A stretch of DNA of 64,000 nucleotides from Thermohalobaculum sp039026375. Its GTDB lineage: Bacteria > Pseudomonadota > Alphaproteobacteria > Rhodobacterales > Rhodobacteraceae. A program made the position numbers and the translations under genes. The first letter of the stretch is position 1. Each line of letters starts with the position of its first letter. The DNA lies in contig JBCCML010000015.1 of NCBI GenBank assembly GCA_039026375.1, positions 29,697 to 93,696 of the forward strand. Direction: 5' to 3'. The notes below the pieces were generated by a model. The model worked only from the letters and a program-made list of their open reading frames with translations. It made no database searches and was not told the origin of the DNA. Shown here piece after piece: positions 16,941-24,259 of the stretch.

Positions 16941-17789
16941 ATGGCACTCACCATTCACACATTGGACTTCGGCGATATCGAACTGGAGACCAGCTTCCTG
17001 GTCCTTGGCCACGAGTGCGGCCGGGTGCGCCGGGTCAACACGTTCGGCTTTCTAATCCTGGGCGGGGCCTACCCGATCCTGGTGGACACCGGTTTCCGTG
17101 ACAACGCGATCATGGAGACGCTGGGGATGCGCGGCCATTGCTATCACGACAACATGGTCGAACAGCAGCTGGCCCGCCACGGCGTCAAGATGGGGGATGT
17201 GCGCTACATCCTGCACACTCACCTGCACATCGACCATGCGGGCAATGACGATGACTTCCCGATGAACACCACCGTGGTGCTTAACCGGCGTGAGATGGAG
17301 TTCTCGGTCTCGGGCATCATGTACCCGCAATACCCCAAGCCCGACATCAAGCACTTGGTCGATCGGATCTATGAACCCGAAGCGATCCGTTTCCTGGACC
17401 TGGAGATCACGGGCGCCGAGGAGATCATCCCCGGCGTTTGGTGCGAGCCGGCCTATGCCCACACCGAAGGCTCGATGAACGTGATCGTCGAGACGGCCGA
17501 GGGGCTGGCCTGCATCTGCGGCGACGTGATCTACGACTTCAACGATCAAATCGTGAATCACGTCCGGGTGAACAACTACATGGAGCCTCAGGTGACCGGG
17601 AACCACGCAGGCTCCAAGCGGAACGAGAAGGCCCAGATCAAGAAGCTGTTGAACAACTTCACCTTCCTGCTGCCGGTGCACGACAAGGGCGCGAAGGTCG
17701 CCAATGGCCAGGTGGTCGGACGGCTGGGCATGACCTGCCCCGGCCCCGTGGTTGAGACGCTGCCCGCGCGCGCCTGGTTCCCGGCATGA
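16941..17789 (+). CDS. MBL-fold hydrolase, N-acyl-homoserine-lactonase-like
   Basis: 282 residues from the ATG at 16941 with a strong ribosome-binding site (GGAGGG). The metal-binding motif HTHLHIDHAG is the HxHxDH signature of metallo-beta-lactamase-fold hydrolases. Further ligands are consistent with EPAYAHTEGSM, ICGDVIYDFND and the late histidine in LLPVHDKGA. The family label AHL lactonase covers many lactone and ester hydrolases; in this operon a catabolic lactone or cyclic amide is more likely than a quorum signal. It is the next gene after repeat E2 and before the 11-bp tandem repeat array. Confidence 0.88.
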   Translation: MALTIHTLDFGDIELETSFLVLGHECGRVRRVNTFGFLILGGAYPILVDTGFRDNAIMETLGMRGHCYHDNMVEQQLARHGVKMGDVRYILHTHLHIDHAGNDDDFPMNTTVVLNRREMEFSVSGIMYPQYPKPDIKHLVDRIYEPEAIRFLDLEITGAEEIIPGVWCEPAYAHTEGSMNVIVETAEGLACICGDVIYDFNDQIVNHVRVNNYMEPQVTGNHAGSKRNEKAQIKKLLNNFTFLLPVHDKGAKVANGQVVGRLGMTCPGPVVETLPARAWFPA

Positions 17790-17859
17790 GCAGCTGGCTC
17801 CAAAAAGCAGGCCGGGCTTGTGCCCGGCGACACCCTCGGACCGGCCCGAAGTCGACTTT

Positions 17860-17925
17860 CTGTACATACAGGTGCGGTACAGGTGCTGCACAGATGCTGT
17901 ACGCTTGCTGTACAGGTGCTGTACG
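17860..17925. repeat. 11-bp tandem repeat array with GTAC cores
   Basis: Five head-to-tail 11-mers with consensus GGTGCTGTACA occupy 17871-17925, and a sixth degenerate unit (CTGTACATACA) lies just before at 17860-17870. GTAC recurs every 11 bp, about one helical turn, which would present the motif on one face of DNA. The array ends 34 bp before the next start codon. It could be an operator array or a slippage-prone tract. Confidence 0.6.
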
Positions 17926-17959
17926 CCTGGATTCCCAGCGCCAAGGGGAGGGCTAAGCC

Positions 17960-19513
17960 ATGGCGCATGTCGCGACAGATCCCCGATTCCACGACATTCT
18001 GGACGTCAATGCGCCGGTCCGTCAGATCGGTACAGGCTATGTCTTCACCGAAGGGCCCGTCTGGCACCCGCTACAGCAACACCTTGTTTTCTCTGACATT
18101 CCCGCCTCGATTCGGCGACGCTGGACCCCGGATGGGCGGGTCGAGGAGATCCTGAACCCCTCGAACAAGTGCAACGGGATGACCTACGACGCAGACCTCA
18201 ATCTGCTGGTCTGCGAACATGCGACCTCGTCTGTGGTGCGGTTTCGCCCGGACGGCACCCGGGAGGTTCTGGCGAGCCACTTTGAGGGCAAGGAACTGAA
18301 CTCTCCCAACGACATCTGCGTGAAGTCTGATGGGTCGATCTACTTCACCGATCCCACCTATGGGCGGATGGAAGGCTTCGGTGTCCCCCGCGAATTAGAG
18401 CAAGGATTTCAAGGAGTTTACCGCTTGCCACCGGGGCACCAACCGGGCGACGAACCACAATTGGTCAGCGACCGCTACACCTTCACCCAGCCCAACGGTC
18501 TGTGCTTCAGTCCCTGCGAGCGCTGGATGTGGGTGAACGACACGATCCAAGCAAATATCCGCATGTTTGACGTCGCCACGGACGGCTCACTGACCAACGG
18601 ACGCGTCTTTGCCAGCGGCATTCAAGAAGACGCGCGGGCCAGTGTGCCTGACGGAATGAAGGCCGACAAGGACGGCAACGTCTATGTCACCGCACCGGGC
18701 GGTTTGTGGGTCTATTCGTTCCACGGGATCAAGCTGGGCGAGATCCTGTTTCCGGAAATGGCGGCCAACCTGCATTGGGGCGACGCGGATTTCTCGACCA
18801 TTTACGTTACAGCAACCACTTCTGTTTACGCTGTGGACACCAAGACGAAAGGGCGCGAAGAGCCCTTTATGCGCGCTAGGCCCGGAACGGGAACCGGTCC
18901 GCAATTGTCTGCACCCCTGGATCCGCCGCGCACTGCGCTGCTGATCCAGGACATGCAGAACGACGTGATCATGGAAGGCGGCGCGTTTGCCGATTCCGGG
19001 TCGCCCGCGCACGCCCGCCAGCAGAACGTCCTGGCGAACTCTCAACGCTTGCTGGAGGCCTGTCGCCGCAAGGGCGTGATGGTCTGCCATATCTGGTTCG
19101 TGTGTGAGCCGGGGCATCCGGCAATCTCGACAAAAGCACCGTTGTTTCAGGGGCTTAAAGCAGCCAACGCCCTGGTCCGCGGCACTTGGGGGGTTCGCCC
19201 GGCGCCAGGTCTGGAGCCGCAGGGCAATGATCTGGTGGTCGAAAAGATGTCCATGAGCGCCTGGGAAACCTCGCGCCTGGAGAGCTATCTGCGCCACGCC
19301 GGAATCGACACGATTATCAACACAGGCGCGTGGACGAACATGTCGATCGAGCACACGGCCCGGACGGGGGCGGACAAAGGCTTTCGAGTGGTCGTCCCAC
19401 AGAACGCATGTTCCACAATGAACGCGGACTGGCACCGCGCGTCTTTGGAGTACGCAATGGCCAACGTGGCCGAGATCAGCTCGGTCGATGCCGTGATCGC
19501 TGGGTTACAGTGA
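17960..19513 (+). CDS. Fusion: SMP-30/gluconolactonase-like plus isochorismatase-like domain
   Basis: 517 residues. Residues 1 to about 305 form an SMP-30/gluconolactonase beta-propeller: YVFTEGPVWHP near the start, CNGMTYDADLNLLVCEH, LNSPNDICVKSDGSIYFTDPTYG and PDGMKADKDGNVYVTAPGG carry the usual metal-site residues. From about 318 on is an isochorismatase-like cysteine-hydrolase fold: LLIQDMQND with catalytic D331 and VVEKMSMSAW with K429. At the nucleophile position the sequence is TNMSIEHTAR, with S462 where active amidases have Cys (TNVC). The second domain is therefore either inactive, a serine variant, or closer to the true isochorismatases, which also lack the cysteine. Its base use looks slightly less GC-rich than the operon upstream. 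It follows the 11-bp repeat array by 34 bp and ends 53 bp from a converging gene. Confidence 0.86.
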   Translation: MAHVATDPRFHDILDVNAPVRQIGTGYVFTEGPVWHPLQQHLVFSDIPASIRRRWTPDGRVEEILNPSNKCNGMTYDADLNLLVCEHATSSVVRFRPDGTREVLASHFEGKELNSPNDICVKSDGSIYFTDPTYGRMEGFGVPRELEQGFQGVYRLPPGHQPGDEPQLVSDRYTFTQPNGLCFSPCERWMWVNDTIQANIRMFDVATDGSLTNGRVFASGIQEDARASVPDGMKADKDGNVYVTAPGGLWVYSFHGIKLGEILFPEMAANLHWGDADFSTIYVTATTSVYAVDTKTKGREEPFMRARPGTGTGPQLSAPLDPPRTALLIQDMQNDVIMEGGAFADSGSPAHARQQNVLANSQRLLEACRRKGVMVCHIWFVCEPGHPAISTKAPLFQGLKAANALVRGTWGVRPAPGLEPQGNDLVVEKMSMSAWETSRLESYLRHAGIDTIINTGAWTNMSIEHTARTGADKGFRVVVPQNACSTMNADWHRASLEYAMANVAEISSVDAVIAGLQ

Positions 19514-19566
19514 TCACGGCAAATGAGGCACTTGCAACAGCCGCGTAACGCAATGATTTCAGTACC

Positions 19567-20496
19567 TTATCGACGCCCCAATGGCCGGGCAGCCGGGCTG
19601 CACGGCGCATCCAGCATCACCCTTACGGCACGCATGTTATTGCCCTCGCTCACCTCAGGGATCAGGCCCGCGCTGTCCAGGCGCAGGCGCACCACGCTTT
19701 GTCCGGTCGGCAGGCGGATCATCCCGCTGACCTGCCGCTTACGCTCGGGCCGCAGCGGCGGCGTCACCCGCGAGGCCAGCGTCACCGCCCCCCGCGACAG
19801 GCGGTTGGTGTGGCTGCCCGCCGACCCCTCGCCGCGGTTGACCACATCGTAGCGGAAGAGGATCAGGCAGCCGGTTGGGCCGATCGCGACCACGTCGCGG
19901 GCCGTCAGGGTCGCCGTCCCACCCCAAGGCACCAGCGTCTGACCCAGGCGCAGCCCGCCTGAGACGGTCAAATCCGGCAGCGGTTGACCCGGCGCGGGCC
20001 GCAATCCGGCATAGGCACCCTGGGCACAGGTGGCCTGATAGATCGCCGTATCCCCATGAGTTTGCTCATTTATTACGACCTGCACGCCGACGGTTGGCCG
20101 GGCGATGACACCCTTGGGATCGCCAAGGGCCACGCGCCCGGGCGCAGGGTCAGCCACGGCCAGCGGGGTGCGCTGGGGGCGGCGATCCGCGGTCACCATA
20201 ATGTCGTGGCGCAGGTAGATGGTGCTGCCCCCCGGCACCTCAGCGACGCGCCAATTGCCCACGGGGCTGCCGTTCTCCAGGAAGCGGTAGCTGAGGCGCA
20301 CCAGGCCTTCCTCAGCCGCTCCGGCGACCACCGCCGCCCGCGCGGTGATCTGCCGGGGACAGGCGCCGTGAGACTTTTGCGGCATCACCGACAGACCCAC
20401 GGGCGCGGGCGTCGAAACTTCGGCAGATGCGCCGGAAAACGCGCCAAACGGCGCAAAAACGAACATGGCAAGCAAAATGGCAGATCGGCGTCTCAT
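19567..20496 (-). CDS. Exported protein with CARDB-like C-terminal domain
   Basis: 309 residues with a clear Sec signal peptide (MRRRSAILLAMFVFAPFGAF, cleavage probably after GASA near residue 25). The mature part is mostly beta-strand. Segment LPDLTVSGGLRLGQTLVPWG, and the later LRLDSAGLIPEVSEGNN, match the CARDB pattern, in which an Ig-like domain ends with D..x.I.E..E.NN. CARDB domains mediate adhesion or protein contact outside the cell. It is the last of three co-directional exported-protein genes. No enzyme motif is visible. Confidence 0.75.
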   Translation of the reverse strand: MRRRSAILLAMFVFAPFGAFSGASAEVSTPAPVGLSVMPQKSHGACPRQITARAAVVAGAAEEGLVRLSYRFLENGSPVGNWRVAEVPGGSTIYLRHDIMVTADRRPQRTPLAVADPAPGRVALGDPKGVIARPTVGVQVVINEQTHGDTAIYQATCAQGAYAGLRPAPGQPLPDLTVSGGLRLGQTLVPWGGTATLTARDVVAIGPTGCLILFRYDVVNRGEGSAGSHTNRLSRGAVTLASRVTPPLRPERKRQVSGMIRLPTGQSVVRLRLDSAGLIPEVSEGNNMRAVRVMLDAPCSPAARPLGRR

Positions 20497-20541
20497 GGCG
20501 CAGTCCTTCCAAACTAGGGTAAGCGTAAGCGGGCGGTATGC

Positions 20542-20570
20542 GGCTGCGGCGACCTCGCGCCGCCGCAGCC
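20542..20570 (-). terminator. Intergenic hairpin between two exported-protein genes
   Basis: Arms GGCTGCGGCG (20542-20551) and CGCCGCAGCC (20561-20570) form a 10-bp stem with a 9-nt loop. It lies in the 155-bp gap after the 20652-21485 gene. No T-run follows on the minus strand, so it may stabilise RNA or attenuate rather than terminate. Confidence 0.45.
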
Positions 20571-20651
20571 ATGCCCTGGTTGGGGTTGCGGCGACGGGGC
20601 CGCCGGCAGTCGAAGCCAGCCCAACACATCGATTTCAAGGGTGATCTCTTT

Positions 20652-21485
20652 TTAGCCTTTACGGGGAGCCGGCGGCGTACCAGCGGCACCGGGACGTCCG
20701 GTCTCGGGCCGGCCTGTCTCGGGCCGCTCGGTCTGGGGCCTGCCGCTCTCCGGCCGTCCGGCAGCCGGATCGGCGCTCATGGTGCCTGCACCGGGCTGAC
20801 CCCCGACTTTCACGCCGCCACTGGCACCGCCAGCCGAACCAGAGGGGCGCTGGACGGCCACGTTGTTCGGCCCGTCATGCAGGATCGGGATCGGCCGGCA
20901 GACAATCACAGGCCGCATCAGGCCATGGCCGGACTCTTCGATGATATGGGGCGTGTTACCGCCCGGTCCCGAGGCATCCACCGTCGGCTCGAGATAGAAG
21001 TCCGTCGACAACATCCACTGTTTGGCATACGCTTCAGCCGGGGCCATGCCGCCGTCCAAACGCTCTTGGAGATGCTCATTACAGGCCGCCAAGATCCGGT
21101 TTTCCAGGAACTCCATCGGAATGGTGAGTTCGACCAACACGTCGACTTCCTTGGGGCGATCGCCCTTGGGATAGGACTTGGAGATGCCGTAGGTCGTCAG
21201 AAAGAACGGGTTCATCCACGTTCCATCGATCTGGGCCAGGGGATCCAGGCGCCAGCTGCGGACACGGCCCACATTCTCGGCGTCGTAGTTAAAGTGAACG
21301 GTGTAGGTAACGTCGCTGGCCGTCACCGTTGTGTAGCCGGTGTGGTCGCCCGTGACCTCGATCTTCTCTGGCGAGATGTCCGAGGCGAGCCCGTAAACCA
21401 TTTTGTCCCAATTGAATATTTTTGCGTGGGCCGGGCTTTGGCACATCAGCATGGCGGCTGCGGTGGTGATCAGTAGGCGTTTCAT
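20652..21485 (-). CDS. Exported protein with Pro/Gly/Arg-rich repeat tail
   Basis: 277 residues. The signal peptide MKRLLITTAAAMLMCQSPAHA is followed by a globular part of about 170 residues that I do not recognise (ASDVTYTVHFNYDAENVGRV, WRLDPLAQIDGTWMNP). The last 70 residues are low complexity and end with repeats of GRPET or ERPET type. The start of the signal peptide (MKRLLxxxTA) resembles that of the outer-membrane candidate upstream, and the genes are 33 bp apart, so they are probably co-transcribed. The tail could be a surface-exposed or wall-interacting linker. Function unknown. Confidence 0.72.
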   Translation of the reverse strand: MKRLLITTAAAMLMCQSPAHAKIFNWDKMVYGLASDISPEKIEVTGDHTGYTTVTASDVTYTVHFNYDAENVGRVRSWRLDPLAQIDGTWMNPFFLTTYGISKSYPKGDRPKEVDVLVELTIPMEFLENRILAACNEHLQERLDGGMAPAEAYAKQWMLSTDFYLEPTVDASGPGGNTPHIIEESGHGLMRPVIVCRPIPILHDGPNNVAVQRPSGSAGGASGGVKVGGQPGAGTMSADPAAGRPESGRPQTERPETGRPETGRPGAAGTPPAPRKG

Positions 21486-21518
21486 TTGATTTCCTTTCGG
21501 TTGAGGTTGGTTTGGTCT

Positions 21519-23303
21519 TCAGAAGGCAAACGGCGCCGCCAGGCTGATCGTCAGCCCAGCATAGGTGCCGGAGAACGGCGCCGTCGGCGCCAGCGTCCCG
21601 CTGGAATGCCCAGCGAAGAACGTCGCAGTCGCGGTGTCGCTGAGCTGCCAGCCCAGCGAGATCCGCGCATCCGAACCGTCAAAGTCTGGTTGGTCGGCGG
21701 CGGCGGCATCGAAGGATGCAGCCAAATCCACGGTGTCAGAGAGCACCCAGGTCAGGCTCGCGCCAATGCTGGCGGCCACGCTGTCCGGGGCGGTGCTGTC
21801 GCGCATCGCTGTGACTTGCGCGTAGGCCGCGATGTCCAGGGCATCGTGCGCCTGCCAGGCGCCCGAGACCTCGCCCTGGTAGGTCAGCACGTCCTGGTCG
21901 AAGACGCCGTCACCGCGGGTTTGCGCGATCACATGCAGTGTGGACAGGGACCAGGCACCGGTTTGGTAGGTCAGGCCGGTGTAGAGCTGACCGGTCAAAC
22001 CGCTGCTGTCAGGCTCTTCCGCGTTGGGGCTGTCCTTCAGGAAGGCAAAACTGGCGCCCGTGCCCACGGCAAGCGTCCACTCCGGGCTCAGGGCATAGGA
22101 GAGGTTCAGGCCGATTTCGGCGACCTGATTGATGCCCGCAGCGGGGTCCCGCGCCACGTTGTCTTCGTCCAGCACGACGAAGCCGGCCAGGCTGAAGTCG
22201 CGGGTCGCGTAGTCCACCGTCACGCTGAGCTGGCGGGTGTCCGCCGCCAAGTCGGGCGCGCCAAAGGCGTAGTAATCGCGGGCAACCTGTTGGTAACGCC
22301 CGGCAATCGACAGGGCCTGGGCGCCCTCTTCCTGGGCGAGGACATGTTCATAGGACGCCCAGGCGGCCACCGCGTGCCCAGTCTCGCCACCCACACCGGG
22401 AATGGTGTTGCGCGAGAACGCGCCTTCCCCGCCAAACTCGATATTCCCGCTGTCCGATAGCCAGCGAAAGCCACCGCCCCCGGCGAACCCGCGGCGGTCT
22501 GGGTCGCCATCCGTCCGGCGACCCTCTCCGACGGTGGCACTGCCCTGCAGGGTCAGCCCGCGGGCCGCATCGATGCTGAAAGACGCGCCGGAGAAGCCGC
22601 CGTCATAGCGAACGTCGTCGTCCTCGATCACGCGGTTCACGAAGGCAAAGCTCTCGGCCGCGACCCCATGCCCGGCGGCATCGACACCGAGCGAGACGCC
22701 AAGCCGTTCGTCTGCCGGCAGTACCAACGCGCCGCCGCCCAGCACCTGATCGCCGGCGCGGATCACCTGGCTGGCGATATCGCCCGACCGCTCGGCCACC
22801 ACGGAAAGATGCGCTTCGGTGACGCGATCAAGCTCGGCCGGGGCAGAGAGTTGCGTCTGATTGCTGGCCGCCAAGTCGATGGCCCATGCGCCGTACCGGC
22901 CCGATGCCGCGACCTCGCCCGATATTCCGGCTACGGTGAAGTTGGTGCCGTCGGTAAAGGTGGCGCCGAAGGCAGGCCCGGCAGATCCCGACCCGGACAA
23001 CCCGTCTTTGGGCGCGTAGGGTACGGTCCAGACTGCAACCTCGTCGAAACCATCGGCAGTCTCAAGGAACAGGCGAACCTCGTTGTCGGGGCTGAAGGCC
23101 CCGGCAGCGTCGCTGATCACCAGCCGGCCACCTTCGAGAACCGCATGGGCGGTATAGTCGCGCCCGTTGACCGCCACGCTCAGCCTGCTTGCATCGCGCA
23201 GATCGACCGTGTCCGGCAGGGTCACGGCGATTTCGGCCCCCATTGCGGCGCCATGCAGAGACAGGCCGCAGGTAGCAGTCATGGCGAGCAGTAGGCGTTT
23301 CAT
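21519..23303 (-). CDS. Outer-membrane beta-barrel candidate
   Basis: 594 residues. Signal peptide MKRLLLAMTATCGLSLHGAA, then an N-terminal beta domain of about 100 residues (VDLRDASRLSVAVNGRDYTA). The rest is a long series of alternating hydrophobic strands and short turns rich in Gly, Asp, Ser and Thr, such as ASIGASLTWVLSDTVDLAAS and ATATFFAGHSSGTL. It ends in Phe (LAAPFAF), the usual last residue of barrels inserted by BamA. I do not recognise the family; porin-like or autotransporter-barrel-like are possible. It heads a three-gene exported-protein cluster and is preceded by repeated GTATC motifs that also occur before the two-component genes. Confidence 0.72.
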   Translation of the reverse strand: MKRLLLAMTATCGLSLHGAAMGAEIAVTLPDTVDLRDASRLSVAVNGRDYTAHAVLEGGRLVISDAAGAFSPDNEVRLFLETADGFDEVAVWTVPYAPKDGLSGSGSAGPAFGATFTDGTNFTVAGISGEVAASGRYGAWAIDLAASNQTQLSAPAELDRVTEAHLSVVAERSGDIASQVIRAGDQVLGGGALVLPADERLGVSLGVDAAGHGVAAESFAFVNRVIEDDDVRYDGGFSGASFSIDAARGLTLQGSATVGEGRRTDGDPDRRGFAGGGGFRWLSDSGNIEFGGEGAFSRNTIPGVGGETGHAVAAWASYEHVLAQEEGAQALSIAGRYQQVARDYYAFGAPDLAADTRQLSVTVDYATRDFSLAGFVVLDEDNVARDPAAGINQVAEIGLNLSYALSPEWTLAVGTGASFAFLKDSPNAEEPDSSGLTGQLYTGLTYQTGAWSLSTLHVIAQTRGDGVFDQDVLTYQGEVSGAWQAHDALDIAAYAQVTAMRDSTAPDSVAASIGASLTWVLSDTVDLAASFDAAAADQPDFDGSDARISLGWQLSDTATATFFAGHSSGTLAPTAPFSGTYAGLTISLAAPFAF

Positions 23304-23330
23304 TGGCGGATCTCCCGTTCGTTGGTTGGG

Positions 23331-23424
23331 AGTATCGCCAGCTCATGTATCGCCCATCGGTCGCGGACCGGGCCCTATGGTATCAATTGTCAGCGCGCGT
23401 ATCGGCGCGACCAAGGATTGTATC
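23331..23424 (-). promoter_or_regulatory. Cluster of GTATC motifs upstream of the barrel gene
   Basis: GTATC occurs at 23332, 23347, 23380, 23399 and 23420, two of them in the longer form TGTATC, within about 95 bp upstream of the barrel-gene start at 23303. The same TGTATC appears twice, 9 bp apart, upstream of the histidine kinase gene. This fits direct-repeat sites for the adjacent OmpR-type regulator; binding is inferred. Confidence 0.4.
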
Positions 23425-23559
23425 AGTTCCGTAGGGTCGATCGCCGGTGCACGGCCCCATGCATACGCCAAACGCCCAGGACACGGCCCCGGGCGCAATG
23501 GTTAGAAACGGGTGATCTGGATCAGTCCCGCGGGGATCTTTCAGCCCAAGATAGCTCTT

Positions 23560-24258
23560 TCAGCCAAAGACATAGCCGATGCCGCGGACGGTCCGAATGA
23601 CCTCGGGCTTCGTCGGGTTTGCCTCGATCTTGCGGCGGATGCGGCTGATCCGAAGGTCGATCGAGCGGTCGAACGGCTCCCAAGATTTGTCGTGGGCCTG
23701 TTCCAAAAGCTGATCGCGGTTGAGAACACGGCCCTTGTTCTCGGCAAAGACGCGCAAAAGGTTGAATTCCATTGCTGTCAGGTGGACTTCGCAGCCATCC
23801 GCGTCCAACAGACGGGCACCGCCAAGATCCAAAGTGCAAATCCCAAACGGCACCATACCGGCAGACGCAGGCGTGTCAGTCGCTGGTTGTGCGCGGTGCC
23901 TTAGGGCCACTTTGATCCGAGCTTCCAACTCTCTTAAGTCTACGGGCTTACCCAGATAGTCGTCGGCGCCCATCTCCAACCCAACCACACGGTCCACAAC
24001 ATCTGCCGCAGCCGTCAACATTATCACGGGCACGTCCGAGCGGCTGCGCAGATCGCGCAATGCGCTCAGGCCATCTTCACCGGGCATGTTAATGTCCAGC
24101 AGGATCAGATCGGGCGACGCCTCGGACATCCGCTGTCGCATGACCTTGGCACAATCTGCTTCTGAAACCGAGTAGCCGCGGCCGCTGAGGTACTCACCCA
24201 CCATTTCGCGCAGAACTGGCTCATCATCGCAGATCAGAACACTTGCATCTTGGGACAT
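23560..24258 (-). CDS. OmpR-family response regulator
   Basis: 232 residues. Receiver domain 1-120: SVLICDDEPVL with the acidic pair, phosphoacceptor Asp in LILLDINMPGEDGL, and KPVDLRELEARI with the conserved Lys. The C-terminal winged helix (about 140-230) has LTAMEFNLLRVFAENKGRVL, SIDLRISRIRRKIE and RTVRGIGYVF, typical of OmpR/PhoB DNA-binding domains. It lies one base after the kinase stop, so kinase and regulator form one operon. Likely targets are the divergent GTATC sites and the exported-protein cluster next to it (inference). Confidence 0.93.
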   Translation of the reverse strand: MSQDASVLICDDEPVLREMVGEYLSGRGYSVSEADCAKVMRQRMSEASPDLILLDINMPGEDGLSALRDLRSRSDVPVIMLTAAADVVDRVVGLEMGADDYLGKPVDLRELEARIKVALRHRAQPATDTPASAGMVPFGICTLDLGGARLLDADGCEVHLTAMEFNLLRVFAENKGRVLNRDQLLEQAHDKSWEPFDRSIDLRISRIRRKIEANPTKPEVIRTVRGIGYVFG

Positions 24259-24259
24259 G

